From positions 1 through 64,000 of the forward strand of contig CACNIC010000001.1 of the NCBI GenBank assembly GCA_902620405.1: a DNA stretch of 64,000 nucleotides, read 5' to 3'. The stretch is from an uncultured SAR202 cluster bacterium (GTDB taxonomy: Bacteria; Chloroflexota; Dehalococcoidia; Lucifugimonadales; Lucifugimonadaceae). A program made the translations under genes and the position numbers. Shown piece by piece: positions 23,101-32,764 of this stretch. How positions within the stretch are numbered: position 1 is the stretch's first letter; each line of letters opens with the position of its first letter. The notes beneath the pieces were generated by a model. The model had not been told where the DNA came from, ran no database searches, and saw only the letters and a list, made by a program, of their open reading frames with translations.

Positions 23101-23531
23101 TTTTCAGGCAATTCGTTTAATTTATCTTTTGAGTCTACAAAATTTTCTTCTTTATCCATGGAAACAAATTTTAATTTTGAAGCTGTCCTATTATTGTTCG
23201 GCGTCTCCTTGCCCCAAAAATATTCTGTAGACTGTATTACAGAAGATTGCTCTATAAATAGTTCTGATAAATTTTCATTAGCAAGATTATTAATAATTGA
23301 ATTATTTTCATCAAATGAATCTTTTATAAGTGGCTGGCTGCCAGTAGTTAGACTTATATTTCTTGTTGTGGGGGGGGTTTGATTTAAACCCTCTTCATAT
23401 ATCCTCGCCTTTACCCAGCCTAAGTATGTTGGTCCAGAAATGATAAAAGTATTTGCGATTAGAAATGAAATCCAAAGTAGTGATAATAATTTCCATTGAT
23501 TTTTGGCTCTATTAAAAATATATCTAAACAT
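20124..23531 (-). CDS. giant FtsX-like ABC permease (1135 aa)
   Basis: Same architecture, overlaps the preceding permease by 1 nt. Confidence 0.85.
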   Translation of the reverse strand: MFRYIFNRAKNQWKLLSLLWISFLIANTFIISGPTYLGWVKARIYEEGLNQTPPTTRNISLTTGSQPLIKDSFDENNSIINNLANENLSELFIEQSSVIQSTEYFWGKETPNNNRTASKLKFVSMDKEENFVDSKDKLNELPENYIGVTGPKKRLDQLGLKIGDRIVANSIKGSKNLDAGLNETKKNLKSFIKEYEAQGFSKEDLFKDSSDETILQIQQGMSFFEILNVEQLDKFLDGKEEKIENKNLELIIEGYFEEIDQNELFGYYEELFLPPSPCMTCQLPLVLAMNQNDYFEYLEPLTKGLPVRAWWYLDIDHKKLTENIRTNYLSKINNFENNMLISFPQAVVLTQLDRITENTIKEMNFVRAPVLIIFSLLGIFSSTLLIMFSYLINQERREEINYLFLRGVSKFGVVKYFFYEWLFLGIPVMIIAPFISNLTILLVVKEYLKIDPKGIDIFYININSALISFGFLIIASFFSFIFYVSLNNQLVNSKRLSMVVSKIRTNVFTKYFLDIFLGIGAILIFFELRMRVISSIGENSSLSQYTFLLIPSALMIFLAMLFIRILPILFGLLGIFGRVAFTPIYLSSKKLSKNSGWYMWFFLIISLGIASFIVISSLQGSLEKSKKDKSSFITMSDFRISESSPFGIEDEYIEGLNLQIGVNKVGKMNSLTGNIGTTGSGTESQLLGVDKNLIDITWSRDDFFNENKSIVFSGWTNEEYSPGILIEEEISKINIKNYANKDLEDSFLWVVVKGSDSRITAVSLGQIESKKWTINSVELKNIKYPARLIAVEVYEPSSEDNSKPFELNLSSIELINSNNNLVKTIPFDRSLNWTELPTSEGFDSSISYNSEGLILNLGNGSTKGIRGMYLSNYDQGIPVIVNNKFIEETEIEIGEKFIFNASGSYIPMKIEKEINYFSGTSEKYDSFLIADLKLLKNYMELTKLQSFRPNELVVLIDDGFQENSSMYIEENFPLSTIKDKSLIEQNSLVTANAVISWKGISIISLWAFIILISIGVIGFYIANEIQSSQDNAINDAIGISPISRFVMSFFEYGVVIISAILIGLTSGVFISRILNQLVMSLDISTKTSFPETLVISWINVIGAIIVLSILYFTCSLIFSLLSTRMKVSELIKKAN

Positions 23532-23553
23532 AACAAATTAATTGACTAAAAAA

Positions 23554-24753
23554 TTATTTATTTTTTTTAGCTTTATAGACTGTATCTAAATCTTTATCCC
23601 CTCTTCCGCTAACCATCAAAACTAATTTCTCACCCTTCTTTGTTTTATTAATAAATTTATCCAAAAAACCAATTGTGTGAGCTGGTTCAAGTGCGGGTAT
23701 AATCCCTTCGGTTACGCTGAGTAAATCGAATCCATATAGAGCCTCTTCATCAGTTGCTGAAAAGTATTCAGCTCTTCCAGAATCTTTTAAGTAACTGTGT
23801 TCAGGGCCAACGCCTGGATAATCAAGTCCTGCGGATATAGAATGTGCTTCGTTAACTTGCCCTTTATCATCTTGTAAGAGATATGAATAAGAACCATGAA
23901 GCACTCCTGGGGTTCCTTTAGACATTGTTGCAGCATGCTCACCTGAATCAACTCCATTTCCTGCTGCCTCAACACCTATTAATTTTACTGATTTATCTTC
24001 AAAAAATCCTGAAAAAATTCCAATTGCATTACTGCCACCACCTACACATGCAAGAACATAATCTGGCAGACTTCCATACTGTTGGATCATTTGATTTCTT
24101 GTCTCATCCCCAATTATTTTTTGGAAATACTTAACTATTGATGGGTATGGGTATGGACCAACTGCGCTTCCAATAATATACATTGTATTTTCAACATTTG
24201 TTACCCAGTCTCTTATAGACTCATTTACTGCGTCTTTTAATGTTTTACTGCCACTTGTTACTGGCTCTACTTTTGCACCTAAAAGTTCAATTCTATAAAC
24301 ATTTGGCGCTTGCCTTTTTATATCTTCTTCTCCCATATAAATTACACATTCAAGGCCTAATAAAGCGCATGCTGTTGCCGTAGCTACACCGTGTTGACCA
24401 GCACCAGTTTCTGCTATTATCCTTTTTTTTCCGAGTCTTTTTGCTATTAGACCTTGTCCTAAGGCATTATTAATTTTGTGCGCTCCTGTATGAGCCAAAT
24501 CCTCTCTTTTAAGATATATATTTGCTTTGCCGTATTTATTTGTTAGGTTTTCTGCGAAATAGAGAGGCGTTGGTCTCCCGACAAAGTCTCTTTGCAAGAT
24601 TTTTAATTCAGTATTAAATTCTTCGTCTTGTATAAACTTTTTGAATGACTCTTCAAGCTCACTTAAAGCTGGCATAAGAGTTTCAGGCACAAAGCTTCCG
24701 CCATAATCCCCAAAATTTTTATCAAGATTTTTTTCGGTATTATTAATTGTCAT
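23554..24753 (-). CDS. trpB: tryptophan synthase beta chain
   Basis: [45 protein letters not shown]. Confidence 0.97.
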   Translation of the reverse strand: MTINNTEKNLDKNFGDYGGSFVPETLMPALSELEESFKKFIQDEEFNTELKILQRDFVGRPTPLYFAENLTNKYGKANIYLKREDLAHTGAHKINNALGQGLIAKRLGKKRIIAETGAGQHGVATATACALLGLECVIYMGEEDIKRQAPNVYRIELLGAKVEPVTSGSKTLKDAVNESIRDWVTNVENTMYIIGSAVGPYPYPSIVKYFQKIIGDETRNQMIQQYGSLPDYVLACVGGGSNAIGIFSGFFEDKSVKLIGVEAAGNGVDSGEHAATMSKGTPGVLHGSYSYLLQDDKGQVNEAHSISAGLDYPGVGPEHSYLKDSGRAEYFSATDEEALYGFDLLSVTEGIIPALEPAHTIGFLDKFINKTKKGEKLVLMVSGRGDKDLDTVYKAKKNK

Positions 24754-24792
24754 ATATTTATTCTATATCAAATTAAAATCTATAAAAATTTT

Positions 24793-25782
24793 TTAGTCGC
24801 AAGCTCCACCGACTCCAGTACAATTTGACCACATAGTGTCGAGCTTGCTTGAACCAACTGCTAATTGTTGTCCAATAACTCGACTGCCACCCACAGATTG
24901 AACTTGAGCAAAAATTACTCCCAGCACATTGCCTTCATAATCAATGATTGGGCCCCCACTGTCACCAGGGTCTGCACCAGTATTTACAACAATTATTGGC
25001 ATTAAGTCATCAGAATAAGTGGGCCCCTCTAATATTTGGTATTTTTTTGAATTTCCGTACTGAGCTGAATTTCCAAGCTGATTAAAAATTGAAACTATAA
25101 CTCCGTGTCTAACTGCAGGATAATTTGCTACTCCAGTAGAATATCCTATCTGAAAAATTGCTGTTCCATTATCTGATGAAGTGGTAGTTTTCGTTTTTAA
25201 AGGTATTGCTCCATGATTTTCGCATTTAACTAATGCTAAATCTAAATCGGTGTCCCAAGATTTTACTAGGCCGGTCTTTGGAGTTATTGAACCATCATTA
25301 GAAGGAACATAGACTTTTACTTGGTTTCCAGATCCAGAAATAACATGTTCATTTGTTACCAAGTAGTCTTTTGAAATTGCCCAACCAGTTCCTACGCTGT
25401 TTCCGTGTTCAATTTTTACAACTGATTTTCTATATTTTTCATATAAATCGTTTACATCCATTCCTATATTTTTTGGAGAAGGAGTAGCGTAAGGATTATC
25501 TAATAACTTTTTTATATCTTCTTCAATATCAATAAGTGCTATTGGGGTTGGGGCTGGGGCTGGAGTTGGAACTGGGGCTGGGGTTGGGGTTGGAGCTGGT
25601 GTTGGGTAAGCCATTGGAGTTGGGGTTGGAATAGGGGTTGGAGCTGGAGCTGGGGTTGGGGTTGGATAAGACTTAATTAATTTGTCAAACTCTTCATTAA
25701 TTTTCAATTCAATTTCTTCGTCACTTGGGCCACATGAAATTATTAAAATAGATATAAAAATAATTGTAAAAACTTTTACCAA
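24793..25782 (-). CDS. trypsin-like serine protease lipoprotein with Pro/Thr/Ala-rich linker
   Basis: Lipobox IISCG; GTGWAISKDYLVTNEHV, DLDLALVK, GDSGGPI triad; PTPAPTP linker. Confidence 0.9.
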   Translation of the reverse strand: MVKVFTIIFISILIISCGPSDEEIELKINEEFDKLIKSYPTPTPAPAPTPIPTPTPMAYPTPAPTPTPAPVPTPAPAPTPIALIDIEEDIKKLLDNPYATPSPKNIGMDVNDLYEKYRKSVVKIEHGNSVGTGWAISKDYLVTNEHVISGSGNQVKVYVPSNDGSITPKTGLVKSWDTDLDLALVKCENHGAIPLKTKTTTSSDNGTAIFQIGYSTGVANYPAVRHGVIVSIFNQLGNSAQYGNSKKYQILEGPTYSDDLMPIIVVNTGADPGDSGGPIIDYEGNVLGVIFAQVQSVGGSRVIGQQLAVGSSKLDTMWSNCTGVGGACD

Positions 25783-27422
25783 ACTAAAGCCTGTCCATCT
25801 CTTCTTGGGTCTACAGCTGCACCAATTAATCCTTTTTTATCCAAACTAATCATGCCTTCGCTTCCTTTTCCTTCCCACGCTCCACACATTTCAACGTTAT
25901 GACCAAGCAACTCTAATTTTTTTTGGACATCAGCTCCAAATCTTTCTTCTATATTAATGTGAGTTTTTATACTATGTGGAATTGTTGATTCAGTTAGGTT
26001 TTGATAATGAGTCCATCTTGGCATGCTTACTGATTCACCAACTTTAAAATTAAAATCTATGAAAGATGATATTGTTTGCATGTTAGTTTGGACTTGAGTA
26101 TCTGCTCCTGGAGTCCCACAAATAAGCCTAAGGCTTTCTTTAACACCATCTTCTTCAAAAACCATAACGGGATTCATAGTGTGTCTCACCCTTTTGCCTG
26201 GCACTAAATTATTTACATGATTTTTATCAAGATGCCAATAAGTCATTCTGTTATTCATGAGTATGCCAGTCCCTTCAACTACATCCCCAGAACCCCATTG
26301 CGTTTGAATACTTTGCAGCTGGGACACTGCATTTCCAGAGCTATCCAGAATACAAAAATAAGTTGTGTCTCCAACCTTATCGGGTGAATAATCGATATCA
26401 AGTTCAATGTCATCAATTCTTTTATTTAAACTCATTCTTTTAAATTGCGAAAAAGCATAATCTTTGCTTAAAAGCTTATCAACAGGAATGTCAACATATT
26501 TGGGGTCAGCTAGATATTTTTCTCTATCATAAAATGCTAATCTCTTTGCTTCGGCCATAGCATGTATTGCAGTGTAACTACCAGGTTTTAGTACCGAAGG
26601 ATCAAAATTTTCAATTATATTTAATTGCTGCAATAATGTTACTCCGCTGGAATTAGGAGGGGATTCGTAAACTTTATATCCTCTGTAATTAGTACTAATT
26701 GGTTCAACAATTTCTGCATTAAAATTTTCTAAATCCTTTTTAGTAATATACCCGCCTTTTGAATTAGAATAATTGACAATTCTTTCAGCAATCTTTCCAT
26801 TATAAAATGCGTCAGATCCATTATTTGCAATTAAAGAAAGTGTTTTTGCGAGATCTTCGTTAATGATTTTTTCACCAAATGTCTTAAGCTTATTGTTTTT
26901 TCCCCATATTTTCATAGATGAATCGAACCTATTCATTTCAGATTCAATTTTAAGAGAATAACTCTGATCCTCGCTCAATGGAACACCTTCAGAGGCTGCA
27001 ATTATAGCCGGTTTTAAACATTCATTTAAAGGTATGCTGCCTTTAGCATCATGCATCTTTATTACCCCACTAACAAGTCCTGGCACAGAAGATGATTTTA
27101 TACTTTTATAATTTATAAAATCCTTTATTTGATTGGAAAGTTCTGGGGCAGGTCCTGTAGCATTTATTATAGATACTTTTTCTGTAGATTTATCAAACAT
27201 CATTATGAATCCATCGCCACCAATTCCAGACATTTGAGGTTCAACTACTCCTAGCATAAAACTCACTGCACAAGCTGCATCAAATGCATTTCCACCTTTA
27301 TTCAAAATGTCCCTACCAACCATTGAAGCCAACCAATGATTAGTTACAACAGAAGATGTATAGCCAACCATATTTGGATTGGTTGAACCTAAATTTTTTC
27401 CATGTGGCAGATTGTGTGTCAT
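25776..27422 (-). CDS. ggt: gamma-glutamyltransferase family protein
   Basis: GGNAFDAACAVSFMLGVVEPQMSGIGGDGFIM; DTTYFCILDSSGNAVS nucleophile region; PNSSGVTLLQQLN. Confidence 0.93.
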   Translation of the reverse strand: MTHNLPHGKNLGSTNPNMVGYTSSVVTNHWLASMVGRDILNKGGNAFDAACAVSFMLGVVEPQMSGIGGDGFIMMFDKSTEKVSIINATGPAPELSNQIKDFINYKSIKSSSVPGLVSGVIKMHDAKGSIPLNECLKPAIIAASEGVPLSEDQSYSLKIESEMNRFDSSMKIWGKNNKLKTFGEKIINEDLAKTLSLIANNGSDAFYNGKIAERIVNYSNSKGGYITKKDLENFNAEIVEPISTNYRGYKVYESPPNSSGVTLLQQLNIIENFDPSVLKPGSYTAIHAMAEAKRLAFYDREKYLADPKYVDIPVDKLLSKDYAFSQFKRMSLNKRIDDIELDIDYSPDKVGDTTYFCILDSSGNAVSQLQSIQTQWGSGDVVEGTGILMNNRMTYWHLDKNHVNNLVPGKRVRHTMNPVMVFEEDGVKESLRLICGTPGADTQVQTNMQTISSFIDFNFKVGESVSMPRWTHYQNLTESTIPHSIKTHINIEERFGADVQKKLELLGHNVEMCGAWEGKGSEGMISLDKKGLIGAAVDPRRDGQALVW

Positions 27423-27475
27423 AATTCCTTAGAAAAACATTATATACTTGATTTAAAAAAATAGAGACTAAAGCT

Positions 27476-28063
27476 ATGAATAATTATTTAAATGTCGAAA
27501 ATTTAATAAAAAGCAGAAGAGATACAAAAAATTTTCTTTCAAAAAGAATTTCTAAGAAAAATATTTCAAAAATACTTGAAATGGGGATATGGTCTCCAAA
27601 TCATAGAATGACAGAGCCATGGACATTTGTGCCAATAGAAAAGAATTCATCCACAAGAAAAAAAATTGCCAAAGATATAAGAAATTATGTTTTAAAAAAT
27701 TCTAAGAACTCCAGCAAAAAAACAACATCTCAATCTGCACTTAAATCGAAAGAAGATTTTGAAAAATGTCCCTATATTGTTTACGTATTTTCAAAAAAAG
27801 GAAGAAATAAAGAAGAGACACTTGAGAATTATGCATCTACATCAATTTCGGTTCAAAACATGTCATTATATGCCTGGTCAAAAGGAATTGGAATTCATTG
27901 GTCTACTGGAAAGCCATGCAAGATAGAAGGATTATGTTCAAAGCTTAAAGTAGAAGAAACATCTACTCCTGTTGGTTGCCTTTATATGGGTTATGTGAAA
28001 GCAAAAAACAAGTTATCTGCAAAACCAAGAGCTTCATTTGAAGAAAAAACTATCTGGTTATAA
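27476..28063 (+). CDS. nitroreductase family protein
   Basis: SRRDTKNF, APNHRMTEPW-like (SPNHRMTEPWTF), SVQNMSLYAWSKGIG. Confidence 0.9.
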   Translation: MNNYLNVENLIKSRRDTKNFLSKRISKKNISKILEMGIWSPNHRMTEPWTFVPIEKNSSTRKKIAKDIRNYVLKNSKNSSKKTTSQSALKSKEDFEKCPYIVYVFSKKGRNKEETLENYASTSISVQNMSLYAWSKGIGIHWSTGKPCKIEGLCSKLKVEETSTPVGCLYMGYVKAKNKLSAKPRASFEEKTIWL

Positions 28064-28174
28064 TAAGATTATCAAATATATTTATTTCAATTTTTTATAA
28101 CTTTTAAAAATTTTAAAATTGCATAAAATAATACTGTTAACATACAAAACAACTAGATGAGTTAAGAATTTAAA

Positions 28175-29632
28175 ATGAACGAAAAATATAAAAACTTTAT
28201 TAACAACAAATGGGTTGATCCAGTAACAGAAAAGTACTTTGAAAGCACAAGCCCAGCAAATAATGATGAAATTTTAGGATTGTTTGCAAGCTCAAATGCA
28301 CAAGACGCTAACATAGCAATAAATAGTGCGTACGACGGTTTTCAAAGTTGGAAAAAAACATCTCAGATAGTACGAGGTGAATATCTTTATAAGGCTTCAT
28401 CTTGGTTAGAACAAAACTCATCTAAATACGCAGAGGCAATTACCAAGGAGTGTGGAAAATCTATATTAGAAGCACATGGTGAAGTTGGCAGATCAATAGC
28501 ATTACTAAAATATTATGCTGCCCAAGGGTCTGACCCAATGGGTGATGTTGTTCCCTCAGTAAATCCAAATATACTTCTTTACACTACGAAGGTTCCAATT
28601 GGCGTAGTAGGGCTCATTACTCCTTGGAATTTTCCACTTGCTATTCCGATTTGGAAAATGGCACCAGCTATAGTTTTTGGAAACACAATTGTCCATAAAC
28701 CAGCATCATCAACACCATTACTTGGCAAAATGATTGCCGAAATGTGGGAAGCATCTGGCCTTCCAGGAGGGGTTTATAATTTAGTTACAGGTTCTGGCTC
28801 TGAATTAGGAGACTCGATAATTGATCACCCTTACACATCAGCATTAAGTTTTACAGGGTCAACGTATATTGGTCAAAGTATTGCTGTGAAATGTGCAAAG
28901 AATGGAATGAAATATCAACTAGAAATGGGTGGAAAAAATCCTATCATTGTTATGCCTGATGCAAATTTAGAGCAAGCTGCTGAGATAACATTATCTGGTG
29001 CAATGAAGTACTCTGGTCAAAAATGTACAGCTACTTCAAGAGCAATTGTTTTAAAAGAAATAAAAAAAGATTTTACTGAAATTTTATTAAACAAGTTTAA
29101 AGATTTAAAAGTTGGAGACGGTATGGACTCGGAGAATGTTGTTGTTCCAGTAATAGATAAAAAATCTCTTTCGAATATTTCAGAAAAAATAAAGGCGGGA
29201 GTTAATGAAGGGTCCAGATTAATTTTTGGAGGTGAAATATTAAAAGATAATGATTATGAAAAAGGAAATTACGTACAACCTACTCTTTTTGATAACGTAG
29301 ATCCTAAATCTTTAATCGCTACTGAAGAAATTTTTGGCCCGGTTTTAGGGATTATTGATTCTGAAGATTATGATCAATCTATAAAAATAGCTAACGACAC
29401 ATCTTATGGTTTAAGCGCGGGAATATTTACTTCAAATTTAAATTTGGCTATGGAGTTTGCAAATAATATTGATGCAGGTATTGTAAAAATTAATGGTGAA
29501 ACAGCTGGAGTTGAGCCTCAAGTTCCTTTTGGGGGAATGAAAGAATCTTCTTCAGGAGCAAGAGAACAAGGAAAATCAGCGGTAGAATTTTTCACACAAA
29601 CCAAAACAATATATGTTGAGAGGTCGGCTTAA
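28175..29632 (+). CDS. aldehyde dehydrogenase
   Basis: GLITPWNFPLAIP, FTGSTYIG, LEMGGKNP, SGQKCTATSR. Confidence 0.96.
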   Translation: MNEKYKNFINNKWVDPVTEKYFESTSPANNDEILGLFASSNAQDANIAINSAYDGFQSWKKTSQIVRGEYLYKASSWLEQNSSKYAEAITKECGKSILEAHGEVGRSIALLKYYAAQGSDPMGDVVPSVNPNILLYTTKVPIGVVGLITPWNFPLAIPIWKMAPAIVFGNTIVHKPASSTPLLGKMIAEMWEASGLPGGVYNLVTGSGSELGDSIIDHPYTSALSFTGSTYIGQSIAVKCAKNGMKYQLEMGGKNPIIVMPDANLEQAAEITLSGAMKYSGQKCTATSRAIVLKEIKKDFTEILLNKFKDLKVGDGMDSENVVVPVIDKKSLSNISEKIKAGVNEGSRLIFGGEILKDNDYEKGNYVQPTLFDNVDPKSLIATEEIFGPVLGIIDSEDYDQSIKIANDTSYGLSAGIFTSNLNLAMEFANNIDAGIVKINGETAGVEPQVPFGGMKESSSGAREQGKSAVEFFTQTKTIYVERSA

Positions 29633-30621
29633 TGTATTTAGGTACTCAGTTTGCTGCAAGAACAGATGCAGACTATGAAACATTTAAGCAGCTTGGAGTA
29701 AATAATATTAATGGATTTCCAGATGTCCAACATCAAAAATGGACAGTAGAAAATCTTATTCAATATCGTGAAAAAGTTGAATCATTTGGCTTGAAGCTTG
29801 ATATGGTTCAGCTGCCTTTAAGCTCTGCAGATATAGACACAAGAGTTAAAAACGGTGAATTTTACAACATACTTACTGGTACAAGCCCAGAAAGAGACTA
29901 TGAAATAGAAAGAATTTGCGAAATTATTTCAATGTGCTCAGATGCAGGGATTCCAGCAGTAAAATACAATCTCAACATTATTGGAATACCAAGAACTCAA
30001 AGTGAATTTGGTAGAGGTGGAGCTAAATTATCGACTTTTAGATGGGATAAAGCTGATCATAATGCTCCCGATACGTATGCTGGAAAAGTTTCAGAAGAAA
30101 TTTTTTGGGAACGGATTGATTACTTTTTAGAAAAGGTTGTGCCTGTTGCAGAAGAAAATAAGGTGAGGCTGGCCTGTCATCCTCATGACCCATATACCCC
30201 TCCAGGCTATAAAGGCGTAACAAGAGTTTTAGGCACTGTTGAAGGCTTAAAGAAATTTGTCTCAATAAGAGAAAATAAGTATCACGGTTTAAATTTTTGC
30301 CAAGGAACAATTACTGAAATGATGGATAATCCTGGTGAAGAAATTTTTGATGTTATTAGATATTTCGGAAATAAAGAAAAAATTTTTAATGTTCATTTCA
30401 GAAATATTAAAGGAAATAAATTAAGTTTTACAGAAGTTTTTCCTGATGAAGGGTCAATAAATATGTATGAAGCAATAAAAGTTTACAAAGAAGTAAACTA
30501 CAAATATATGCTAATGCCTGATCATGTTCCACAAATTAACGCAAAAGACCCTAAGATGACAGCATTTTCATATTGTTATGGTTACATTAATGCTTTACTT
30601 CAGTCCATAGAAAATCTTTAG
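29632..30621 (+). CDS. mannonate dehydratase-like (UxuA family)
   Basis: HPHDPYTPPGYKGVTRVLGT, NFCQGTITEM, VHFRNIKG. Confidence 0.85.
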   Translation: MYLGTQFAARTDADYETFKQLGVNNINGFPDVQHQKWTVENLIQYREKVESFGLKLDMVQLPLSSADIDTRVKNGEFYNILTGTSPERDYEIERICEIISMCSDAGIPAVKYNLNIIGIPRTQSEFGRGGAKLSTFRWDKADHNAPDTYAGKVSEEIFWERIDYFLEKVVPVAEENKVRLACHPHDPYTPPGYKGVTRVLGTVEGLKKFVSIRENKYHGLNFCQGTITEMMDNPGEEIFDVIRYFGNKEKIFNVHFRNIKGNKLSFTEVFPDEGSINMYEAIKVYKEVNYKYMLMPDHVPQINAKDPKMTAFSYCYGYINALLQSIENL

Positions 30622-31004
30622 TCTTTTTTTTCTATTAACTCAACTCTTACATCACCGGGCGTTTTTAAAAATACTATTCTAATTCCTGGCATTTCCATTG
30701 GCCCTTCTGCCAAAGTTGCACCTAAAGATTCAAGCCTTGAAATATCTTCTTCTAAGTTATTAGAGTCTAAGCCAAAGTGTTCTAATCCATAATGTGGATC
30801 TGCATCACTTGGGCCAAGTTTTTCATTAGTTCTTTCTCCAGAAATATTTACCCTAAACCCATCTTCGCTTTGGCACATAATAAACCTGTCCCCAACAGAC
30901 CTTACCTCATCACTGGTTATCTCAAAGTTAAATGCATTTACAAACCAATTTGCATCCTTTTCTGGATCTTTACTTTTTATATGAATATGATTAACTTTAT
31001 ACAT
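30618..31004 (-). CDS. VOC/glyoxalase-family protein
   Basis: NHIHIKSKDPEKDANWFVNAF; HFGLDSNNLEE. Confidence 0.85.
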   Translation of the reverse strand: MYKVNHIHIKSKDPEKDANWFVNAFNFEITSDEVRSVGDRFIMCQSEDGFRVNISGERTNEKLGPSDADPHYGLEHFGLDSNNLEEDISRLESLGATLAEGPMEMPGIRIVFLKTPGDVRVELIEKKD

Positions 31005-31013
31005 TTTTCTCCT

Positions 31014-31805
31014 TTATTTATTAATTTTATTTATTAAGTTTTCGTGTGCTTCTGGCCACCCAAAAATAAACCAATCAGGCACATTATTAATTAAACTATC
31101 AGGATTTAAATTATTTCCAAAACTATCGGTTGATTTGAGTCCTAATTTTTCACCAATTGCCATTAATCCACCAACATGCTCTAAGGAAATTTTATAAATT
31201 GCCATTATTGGCAAATTGCCTTTTATTATTTGTAGACCTGGATATACTGCTGAGGCAAAAGAATTGATATAAGAAAAGTTATTAACCCAATCTAATTCTT
31301 TTTTAAAAAGATTTGACCAATTTTTTCCTTGTTCAATTTCTAAGCAAAGAGTCATATCAATCATTTCAGGAAAACTTATATCTGGTTTATAAATTTCACC
31401 ATTATGATAAACATTTTCTTGGTCACAATATATATATTCATTAATGCCGGGGCATCCAATAGCACCTACAGATTTATTTCCAGAAAAAAAAGATACAGTT
31501 AAACCCCATGAAGTAAGATTGTTACTATATGGGACTGTTCCGCACAATGGGTCTATGCAAAAAAATTCTTTCGACATCATAAATTCATTTCTTGATTCCT
31601 CAGAAAGAATATTATGGCTTGAGTAGGCTTTTATAATTTCTTTTATTATTTCATCAGATTTTAAATCAGCTTGAGTAACCAGGCCTGCTTCAAATTTATT
31701 CCATTTCTCAAGATTTTTAAAATCGTTTTCCTTTTGAAAATTTAATAATTCTTTACCTGCTTTAGTAACTGAGTTAAAACATATTTCTGCCTCTATTTTG
31801 ATAAT
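31014..31805 (-). CDS. inositol-monophosphatase-like protein; ORF-track start (31580) is N-terminally truncated
   Basis: In-frame upstream translation IKIEAEICFNSVTKAGKELL...VTQADLKSDEIIKEIIKAYSSHNILSEES restores the IMPase N-terminus; core DPLCGT; no ATG/GTG/TTG between the TAA at 31818 and the ATG at 31580; SD aaggag at 31808-31813. Confidence 0.75.
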   Translation of the reverse strand: MIKIEAEICFNSVTKAGKELLNFQKENDFKNLEKWNKFEAGLVTQADLKSDEIIKEIIKAYSSHNILSEESRNEFMMSKEFFCIDPLCGTVPYSNNLTSWGLTVSFFSGNKSVGAIGCPGINEYIYCDQENVYHNGEIYKPDISFPEMIDMTLCLEIEQGKNWSNLFKKELDWVNNFSYINSFASAVYPGLQIIKGNLPIMAIYKISLEHVGGLMAIGEKLGLKSTDSFGNNLNPDSLINNVPDWFIFGWPEAHENLINKINK

Positions 31806-32764
31806 ATCTCCTTTATATTAAGACATGTTGGTCCATCGTTATTTATTTTAATATTCGGCTTTTTTAGATAATCAAACTCAAGCCTTCTCTCCCCATCTAA
31901 AGCTAATGTACCTTTATTGGTTTGGATTCTAATAATTTCATTTTTTTTAAATAATTTCCAATTATCAACAAATATTTCTTCTATTCTTCCAGGTGCTATT
32001 GGAGAATGTATCCTTAAATTAGATTTTCTTTTATTTTTTGATATTTTTACGTATATTGATTCATCTGATTTTAAATTTTTTGCTAAATTGAACCCTATTG
32101 ATGAAAAACCTATCCCTGTGGGCTTAACCTTATTAACAATTACCTCCGAAACAGACCCCATGTTCCATACTGCTCTTGCACCAATATAAGGAATATCTGT
32201 TGCAACTACATCAACTAATGCGCTATCTACATAATCTTTATCAAAAAATATATCTAGCTTCTTTGATTTGTAACTAAACTTTTCCTCATTAGCAATATTT
32301 AAAAATTTTCCTACCGCAATTCCCGCTATAGTTCCATCAATATTTTCTGGAAAGAGATTATTTGTTCCTGTTGAAATAGCCAATATAGGTACATCTTTCA
32401 AATAATTTGAAACTAGCCTTGATGTTCCGTCGCCCCCAAAAATAATCACACACTTGAGGTCAAGATCATTCATTTTTTTTACAGAATCTATAGTTGTGCT
32501 TTCTTCATCTAAATTTCTTGTCTTTAGAACAACAGTGTCAATTAACTTCGAATAATTTTCTCTAGCTTTTCTTGAGACATCACTAAAATCAGGCATTACA
32601 TATACTTTATTAACACCATATTTTGCTAGGCCTTCATAAATCTTAAGCAACTCATTAGATTTATATTGTTGTGGAACAACAAATGCACTTGAAACAAGCC
32701 GTCTAATATCTTTTCCGGAATTAGGATTAACTATAATTCCTACTGATTTATTATTTTTTATCAA
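31793..32764 (-). CDS. AcoX/ATP-NAD kinase-like protein
   Basis: GIIVNPNSGKDIRRLV, CVIIFGGDGTSR, STGTNN; downstream of the E1/E2 genes. Confidence 0.9.
   Translation of the reverse strand: MIKNNKSVGIIVNPNSGKDIRRLVSSAFVVPQQYKSNELLKIYEGLAKYGVNKVYVMPDFSDVSRKARENYSKLIDTVVLKTRNLDEESTTIDSVKKMNDLDLKCVIIFGGDGTSRLVSNYLKDVPILAISTGTNNLFPENIDGTIAGIAVGKFLNIANEEKFSYKSKKLDIFFDKDYVDSALVDVVATDIPYIGARAVWNMGSVSEVIVNKVKPTGIGFSSIGFNLAKNLKSDESIYVKISKNKRKSNLRIHSPIAPGRIEEIFVDNWKLFKKNEIIRIQTNKGTLALDGERRLEFDYLKKPNIKINNDGPTCLNIKEILSK

Noticed and set aside
25543-25666. G-rich array as telomere-like repeat or CRISPR
   Set aside because: Irregular units inside a CDS encoding a Pro-rich linker; no spacer structure.
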